Under the pieces are notes generated by a model. That model saw only the letters and a list, made by a program, of their open reading frames with translations. It was not told where the DNA came from and searched no databases. From positions 352,856 through 416,855 of the forward strand of contig RHPI01000008.1 of assembly GCA_009103225.1 (NCBI GenBank): DNA of 64,000 nt. The letters are read 5' to 3'. The position numbers and the translations under genes were made by a program. Position 1 is the first letter of the stretch. Each line of letters opens with the position of its first letter. Of this stretch, positions 57,821 to 64,000 are shown one piece after another. The DNA is from Chlorokybus atmophyticus (Eukaryota; Streptophyta; Chlorokybophyceae; Chlorokybales; Chlorokybaceae).

Positions 57821-58855
57821 CTGCGTGCCAATTTGTTTCCCAATCGTTGTGCTCACTATCCTGCACGGACAGCGGACAGTGGCTCTTGTTATGTTCTCAC
57901 CAGAGCAGCAGTATACAGACATTGTTGTTTAGTGTTTTTGTACACGTTAAGATAGGCATAACCGCTGACCATCCACCTGCATGTGCTACCTATATCAGGC
58001 AGCTTGTGGATGCACATGCCACACACAAATGGTGTACCGAGAATGCATGCCACATATGTGTGAGCGTCAACGGCGTGGGCAGAGGGGCCAACGCAATGTT
58101 ATCAACAGCAGCTAAAAGCGATGCATACCCCTGATGCGAATCTACTGACTATGCAGCAGGGTGTCATACTGACTACAACTGACTGAATACCACAATATGT
58201 ACACTACTGTTATCTGTGACTGGTAAAAAATTGGTATCATCGTTAGAGTTCCAGCAACAGCAGGTTGCAGTGCACTGTCCCAAACTTTAGCAGAATGGGT
58301 GCAGTGAGCACAGTCTACAGCACTCAGCCCCCGCAGCGAAATTGGTGAGGCAAGCCAGCTTGCCCAACTCAGCTTTGCGAACAGAACCAAGCTGTTTAGC
58401 TGTTCGGTACATTCACTCTCAATCAAGGAAAAGCGCATACAATGCCCTTTGCATCTGTACACATACTCAATGTCCCGATGTGTGCAATGGCAGTGAAAAA
58501 AGGCTGTATTAAAAAAGCAAGAATCCCCAAAAAGTTGCTTACTAGCAACTGTATCCTCACTCAGCAAACCTATGCACAAAAGCTGACAGCCTGCAAAAGA
58601 GCAACTATTGTTCGCTACAGTAGTACTCTCAACTGGAAATGGGCCAGTCGGAACAATGTTTATCAACAATGCACATCTAGACTTGGGAATAAAGCATGTA
58701 CAACTATGCGGCATGGCGCAACCCCATGGCGCAATGCTCACCGCCATGGGTCTAAACCAGAAAAACGCGTTGCTGAGAGAATAACTTGGACATCGGAAAA
58801 AAGCAGGCCAGCAATCGCCTCGCCTCGAACTGTGGACTAGATTGCTGCTGTATGT
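57821..58855. other. Convergent intergenic region
   Basis: 3' flanks of phosphomannose isomerase and the zinc-finger gene. An ATG frame on the plus strand (58442-58840) has no domain and is probably 3' UTR antisense noise. Confidence 0.5.
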
Positions 58856-61199
58856 TTACAGAAGCTGCAGGCCAGAGAACCTGGGAGCAATGTCATTGCC
58901 GCTATCCCTGACAAGGGAGTCCACCCAATCCACGCTGCACTCCTCGGCATCAGTGCTCACCAGCTCATCCACCCACTTGTTCATGTCGCTGGCGTCGTCT
59001 TGTGGCATAGGCTGAGAGTAGCGCCTCATTGCCGGGTAGTGCTGCGCGGCATGGTTCTCATAGGAACTGCCAGGTGAGATGCTGCTGCCGGGTGACATGT
59101 TGTTGTCCCACGCATAGGAGCGGACTCCGAATTGCGGGCCGATGGGGGAGGTGATGCTACGAGGGAAGTCAAGGCTGTGGCGGCGCTGGTAGGTTGCTGC
59201 AGACTGCCGGGCAGCAGGATAGTATGCGGGTGCTGAAGTGGACATGGCACTGGTGGCGTGTGTAAGTACGGGCGCACGCATGGGTGTAGGCGACGCCATC
59301 TGCATAGCGTGCTGCCAGAGCACTCCTGGGGGGGCGGATGCCACTGATGCAATGGGACCTTTCCTCATGGCAGCTGTTGGGGGCAGGGAAAGGTTGGGCA
59401 CAGCTTCATTGCGATAGTAGTGGGAGGGGCTGAACTGCGGGGAGTACGCGCTGCCGGGGGATGACGAAAGTGGGCTATGGGGTGGGGAGAAGGCCATGCC
59501 AAGGGGTGTTGTGGGAGAGCCAGGCATGGGAGAGCCGTCCATGTCCAAGGCGGCCAGTGCCGGCGGAAGAGGGCGCAGCTGCTCAGTGGTATGTGCAAAG
59601 AAGCAGATGCGGCGCCTGCAGTTGCGGCCATCCTTGCAAGGCTGTGTCCTGTTGGAGACACGCACAAGTAAGCGGCCTGCCTCAGGTTCAGTCCTGGACA
59701 CACGCCGGAGAAGCCAGAAGGCAGCCTTGGAAATGCATGTTACCTGTAGCGTGTGGGATGAAGCCAACACTCAAACACGCCGTGTGCAAACTCGCAAGCA
59801 TCGCCACGTCGACAGGCACCCTTGCGGAAATCTGGGCATGCGATGCCGCTGTAGTTGTACTTGCGCGGGTCTCTGCGCCTTGCCTTCTCTCCAGGGTGGG
59901 CAAAGGGGCACTCTGTCCAATCATGGGACCTTGCACGCATGCAGCGCCGAACCTGCAACCGGTCACGTGTTTTGCTGAGTATGTATCAGCACAGCTATTA
60001 CAATAACCCACGGCAGTTCAAAACCAGCAGTACCTTGAACTCAAACATGCGGAAGTCATCTGAGCTGTAGAGGTCGTTCTCCCCAGCCAGAGCTGTTGGT
60101 GAGGCATGGTCACTGCGAGGAGAGTGAACGTCCAGCAGTCGCTCAATCAGAGTCATGGTGACCAGCTCATCATGCTTCAATGCTTGAGGGTCGCGCCCAG
60201 CAAGAATCATGTCCACTGGGCGACGGTTTTCGCAGTCCACAGCATCACGGTCAGCTCCACATCGCAGCAGCATGGCAATGACCTCCACGCTGCGAGTGCC
60301 GCCTCCGGCTGCAGCACAGTGCAAGGCAGTAGACCCATCATCTGGAGACCTGCATAATAACCTCTGTCAGCACCCTACCGAACCAAACATGCACTCTCAG
60401 ATGCATGTAGTCTCCAGGAGACTAGGTACTCGCGCATTGCTTGAAGGTCAGCACAAGGCAAACGCATGCTAAACATGCAGCAAGCTGAGCTGCTATGTCA
60501 ATAGAGGCTGTGACACATTCCGTGCCAGCTGACCCACGCTTAGAGGCTGACTAGCAGTTGCGCGAAACCAGCGCAGCCGCACAACAGGACAATGGACAGA
60601 CGGGCATGCCAGCTGGCCAATGCACCAAGGGTACACAGGCTAGCAGTCATGAGACGCCTTACATCATGCTACATGATAGAGACCACACCACCACTGCCGG
60701 GCTCAAGAGTAGACCCTACTGCTCTACCAACAATCCTGACCAGTACCTCCAACACATTGCACACAAGGGTATAGGCAGCATGCAGTCATCCAGGGAGTAA
60801 CACTACAGCAGCAACGCTGTAGGACTGCACAAGCCGCAAGTCTTACTTAAAGTTGACGTCAGTGCCCGCAGAGGTAAGGTAGTTGAGAACGTCTATGGCA
60901 CCGTAGAAGCTGGCGACCATGAGGGCAGTGCGTGCATGACGTTCAAGCAGCTCTCCGTCGCTGCGGCGGCAGGCAAAGTCGGCGTAGGAATCGATGGGGA
61001 TGCCTTCCTGCTCAATGGCCCAGCGAATCCCGGTGAGGTCGTTGCTGGCAGCCATGGCGAGGATGCCGGCGACTCCATGCTGCTGGGAGGACATGAAGCT
61101 CTGGAGCTGTTGTGGAAGTGGAGCGTGTGTGTGCGGCGACGCCGGCGACTGCTTGCGTGCCACTTCGCCCTGGACGGCTTGCATGACCAACCCTGGCAT
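58856..61199 (-). CDS. Ankyrin and arginine-rich tandem CCCH zinc-finger protein (plant RR-TZF type)
   Basis: Four exons (61199-60847, 60349-60034, 59952-59744, 59648-58856) join in frame to 556 residues from ATG 61199. Ankyrin repeats come first ([31 protein letters not shown]...[16 protein letters not shown]), then the RR region [20 protein letters not shown] and two CCCH fingers. [19 protein letters not shown] is the first finger and [19 protein letters not shown] the second. A long Ser/Pro/Tyr-rich tail follows, with WVDELV and DWVDSLV motifs near the end like the C-terminal W-x-x-SLV motif of AtTZF7-11. Such plant proteins bind AU-rich RNA, shuttle to P-bodies and stress granules, and act in stress and hormone responses. 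RNA binding here is inferred from conserved Cys/His. Confidence 0.95.
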
Positions 61200-62097
61200 G
61201 GTGTGGGGAGGAGACGAGAGGAAGGTTGCGGCGCCAACTCACGAATGCACAGCAAATGCGCCAGCTACAGCTAACACCCACCGCAATGCTTACAGCTTAA
61301 CCCACTCACGCCTGCCGCCTAGGCTGACAATAATATATACACTCAGATTGTATGCCAGCCTCGCGTCAACCCTGTTTTAACCCTTCAGCCTTCTATCCTG
61401 TCGTGCGTTTGACAAGACCGAAAACCTTCTCGCGCCGCCGCCTTCAACAGCATGCCGTCGTGTAGCTGAGCGTCGTTCGCAGCAAGCTTGCTGATGACCG
61501 CTGTCGCCACCACCTCTCAAGCAGCACTTCTTCCTTTCTTTCACACGAAGCTGCTAGGCTCCTACTGCTGCTGTCGCCACGGTGATGGGGGCTCACGGTG
61601 TAAAGTGGCGTGCCACGCTTACCCTTCAGCACTACACTTTATACTACTGATGGGGCTCTGACAGGCATTGCACGGCTGTATGTGTCTGTCCTGCGCCTCT
61701 CTGCAGCAGGCTGAGCGCGGTGCGATCCTACGACTACTGCTCAGCAGCAATGACAACAACGACTGCGGCGGCGGCCTGCCCTTCCCAAAGCCGTCGCCGC
61801 CGCTGCCACTGGCTCTGTCCCACCCCTCACTACGCCTGCCAGCGACAGTGATGGGGAGAGAAGGTCTGCTGCCGGAACAGCGCCAGCAGCAGTGTGCTTC
61901 TCGTCCTTTGCGTCGGTGCGTTCCATTGCGCAAGGCCGCGTCTTGAACTCAGCGCCTGTCCGCGTCAGACGCCGCTGACAGGAGGCTCCAGAGGCCGTAC
62001 GCCGCTATCTACCGCTAAAAGCCGAAAAACGGCCAAAAGACACAAGGTTGTCAATGCTTGCATTGTGAATATCTTCGACGTTACGGGTTGTTGCACA
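61200..62097. other. Intergenic, promoter side
   Basis: No supported gene; GC-rich triplet-like strips around 61760-61810. Open frames here lack ATG starts or domains. Confidence 0.5.
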
Positions 62098-62379
62098 ATG
62101 TTGCTGCCGGTCAGTCAAGGCATGCTTGCCGGACATGACGGGGGGCGCGCCATGGCGTCAGATCCCTTCGAGGCCTGCTATAGCTCTCTGACAGGTGCGT
62201 ACTGGTGCCGCGGTATGATGCGTGTATGAGTGCACACTATATGATATAAGCGTCTAATCATTGTTGAATATCTTGCCGCAGCTATATATAAGTTCCAGCT
62301 TGGGAGTGAGCAAAAGTTGACCCCTCGAGTGGTAGACTTTTTGGTGGATTCGGAGATTGTGGTAGATGATCTGCCGTAG
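62098..62379 (+). CDS. Possible 64-residue protein of unknown function
   Basis: Two exons, 62098-62194 and 62282-62379, joined by an 87-nt GT-AG intron (GTGCGT...GCCGCAG), give a complete 64-codon frame. The sequence has DPFEACYSSLTA, IYKFQLGSEQKLTPRVVDF and LVDSEIVVDDLP. It reads like a compact helical protein with an acidic C-terminus, and codon order is coherent across the junction. I do not recognise the family. ATG 62098 is the first in frame; 62122 and 62152 are alternatives. Confidence 0.4.
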
Positions 62380-63110
62380 ACATGCAATGAAGCCGCCGAG
62401 TGCTCTGACCACTACCGGTAGGGTCATGAATGGGTCGGTCTCCCAATTTGGGGAAGGTTCGGTCGGCGTGATGTCCAACGCCCAGAAGGCTCCCAGTAAT
62501 CAACAAATGAAAGTTTCTGTAGCTCTGCAGAAAGTTTGCAGGCGCCCTGCAATTGTCGTAGGTATGGGCCATACCGTATGGCGCCTGCGCGTCGTTCCGG
62601 AGTTGCCGAGAGGACCTACCCATCACAGGCAGGCGGCGCGGGCCCTAGACCTCTCCGGGCGAATCATGCGCGCACTATTGGCGAACAGGGCGATATCGAC
62701 ACGTCATTGCATCAATCATAGGCAAAAGCGGAGAAGAATGGCAACAACTCGCGACCATCAATTGTCAGGTCGGGACTGACAACGCCGTATCCAGTCACAC
62801 AAACGCTAGCGACTGACCAGCTTTGGTTTGCAGCATGGTACAGATGGCTACGGACATGTGGCAGACTTCCTAACTTGGCTACTTCGCCGCTGGAGGGCAG
62901 ACTGTGCCGGTTAGCAAGTGTAACCAAGCGTAGTTCCAACTTAAAACCATGCACCTCTAGCAGTGAATTAACCGGGGTGGAAGTCACGGACCATGTTAGA
63001 ATGTTGTCAGACCTGGGCATCCCGACAAGTCCAATGCAGGTACCCTTACGCAATGTCAGCCCTGCACGGTTCGTCGCGAGGATTCCTCGCCGAGGAATGC
63101 AATTGTTCGT
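62380..63110. other. Intergenic, unassigned frames
   Basis: A minus-strand frame of about 113 codons (62712-63053) ends ...DLTIDGRELLPFFSAFAYD. It has no recognised domain and lies next to repeats, so it may be an element relic. Confidence 0.3.
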
Positions 63111-63880
63111 GAACTGATGGCTGATTTTGGGCCGAAATCAGCCATCACTTCATGGCATAATGGATCGGCATTGGCTACCAGCAATGCCTTGAGCATTTGA
63201 TCGGCTGATAGCAATGCATTGAGCACTTGAGCACAGTAACTGGTGGAAGGGTATACCGTGTGTTTTGCGAAACTACAGGGGAGGACCCACAAGGTAGGGC
63301 GCCATGTTACCATGTTCAACAAGCACATGGGTGAGTTCGAGCTTGAGGTGGTGTATGATATAAAGAAGAACATGTGTATATGTGTGACAACTGCGTGTCC
63401 AGTTCATGAGCTGATGGCTGAAAATCAGCCATCAGTTCATGGCATTGCTAAAAAGGCATTGCTCAAGAAGCATTATTCATGAACTAATGGCATGGCAACA
63501 AGCACATGGGTGGGTTCGGGCTTTAGGTGGTGTATGATATGAAGAAGAACATGTGTATAAGTGTGACTATTGCGTGTCCAGTTCATGACCTGATGGCTGA
63601 AAGTCAGCCATCAGTTCATGGCATTGCTCAAAAGGCGTTGCTTACAAGGCATTGCTTAAGGCATTGCTGATAGCAATGCACTGAGCATTTATAATAGTGG
63701 GCCACAACTGGTGGAAGGGTATACCGTGTGCTGTGCGAATACCATCAGGGCCCGGAGAGGTAACCCACAAGGGGTAGGGCAATGTGTTACTATATTTGTT
63801 AAGCACATGGGTTGGCTCGAGCCTTTAGTAGTGTATGATATTAAGGAGAACATGCATATGTATGGCTACCGCGTGTTTAG
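63111..63880. repeat. Imperfect tandem repeat with hairpins
   Basis: Segments recur in order: GGTGGAAGGGTATACCGTGTG at 63242 and 63710; AAGCACATGGGT at about 63320, 63500 and 63800; a GTGTATGATAT...AGAACATG block at about 63350, 63528 and 63832. Three hairpins with TGATGGCTGA / TCAGCCATCA arms sit at 63115-63147, 63411-63435 and 63590-63614. GCATTGCT words fill the spacers. No coding sense. Confidence 0.85.
63411..63435. repeat. Hairpin, 11-bp arms, 3-nt loop
   Basis: CTGATGGCTGA, loop AAA, TCAGCCATCAG: a perfect inverted repeat. The outer TTCATG / CATGAA words extend the stem imperfectly. Confidence 0.9.
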
Positions 63881-63937
63881 TTCACCCCCCCTCCCCACAC
63901 ACACACACATTAATGGCATTTTGTGTGGCTTGATAGT

Positions 63938-63940
<3 letters not shown>

Positions 63941-64000
<60 letters not shown>
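63941..64000. repeat. (TC)n microsatellite to the window end
   Basis: Sixty bases of pure TC, cut by the window edge, preceded by a short CA run (63896-63909). Confidence 0.98.

Noticed and set aside
61619-61933. Minus-strand Arg/Ser-rich frames
   Set aside because: TTG start, triplet-repeat composition, no domain.
1-64000. Prokaryotic defence system or operon
   Set aside because: All supported genes have spliceosomal introns or eukaryotic families; no operon spacing, CRISPR repeats or phage genes seen.

Overview
This window is nuclear DNA from a photosynthetic eukaryote of the green lineage, most likely a chlorophyte green alga. The evidence is gene content and gene structure. There is a plant-type cytosolic GluRS with a GST-like N-terminus, a plastid-type Mfd helicase without the bacterial UvrB-like module, an AP2-B3 (RAV-type) transcription factor, and an ankyrin plus arginine-rich CCCH protein of the plant RR-TZF family. 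Genes carry many short spliceosomal introns. TGTAA, the usual chlorophyte polyadenylation word, lies shortly after several stop codons. I cannot name the species.

Layout. 1-2834: repeats, a CA microsatellite and no convincing gene. 2835-4889 (-): NUDT22/AtNUDT9-like Nudix hydrolase, head-to-head (97 bp) with 4987-6672 (+), a ureidoglycolate lyase-family protein. 7160-7740 (-): frameshifted end of a non-LTR retroelement-type protein. 8220-11600 (-): SMP3/PIG-Z-type GPI mannosyltransferase. 13050-16494 (-): UTP25 (rRNA processing), head-to-head (113 bp) with 16608-20920 (+), cytosolic GluRS. 22064-24190 (-): an AP2-B3 factor with a C-terminal Aux/IAA-ARF-like PB1 domain. 25.5-31.9 kb: AT-rich, nearly gene-free, bounded by single-N joins in homopolymers. 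32162-32999 (-): ADF/cofilin, with an unassigned upstream gene or N-terminal extension to 34045. 34991-39421 (+): Mfd-like plastid helicase. 40634-41859 (-): unknown membrane protein; 42132-43365 (+): TMEM220-like protein. 44.7-48.1 kb: repeat zone with an intact miniature LTR element (TRIM), a solo LTR and a 225-N gap. 48862-49939 (+): membrane-anchored CPYC glutaredoxin. 51124-54331 (-): CDF metal transporter. 55098-57820 (+): phosphomannose isomerase. 58856-61199 (-): ankyrin/RR-TZF protein. 62098-62379 (+): possible 64-residue protein. 63.1-64 kb: hairpin-bearing tandem repeats and a TC microsatellite.

The genes are mostly housekeeping. Phosphomannose isomerase and the GPI mannosyltransferase both belong to mannose metabolism but are far apart and need not be linked. 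Divergent pairs with short shared promoters recur. The most interesting items are the AP2-B3-PB1 protein, which keeps a RAV-type KLFGV repression motif, and the TRIM element with 78-bp LTRs and perfect 5-bp target duplications. No prokaryote-like operon, CRISPR array or tRNA/rRNA gene was seen.
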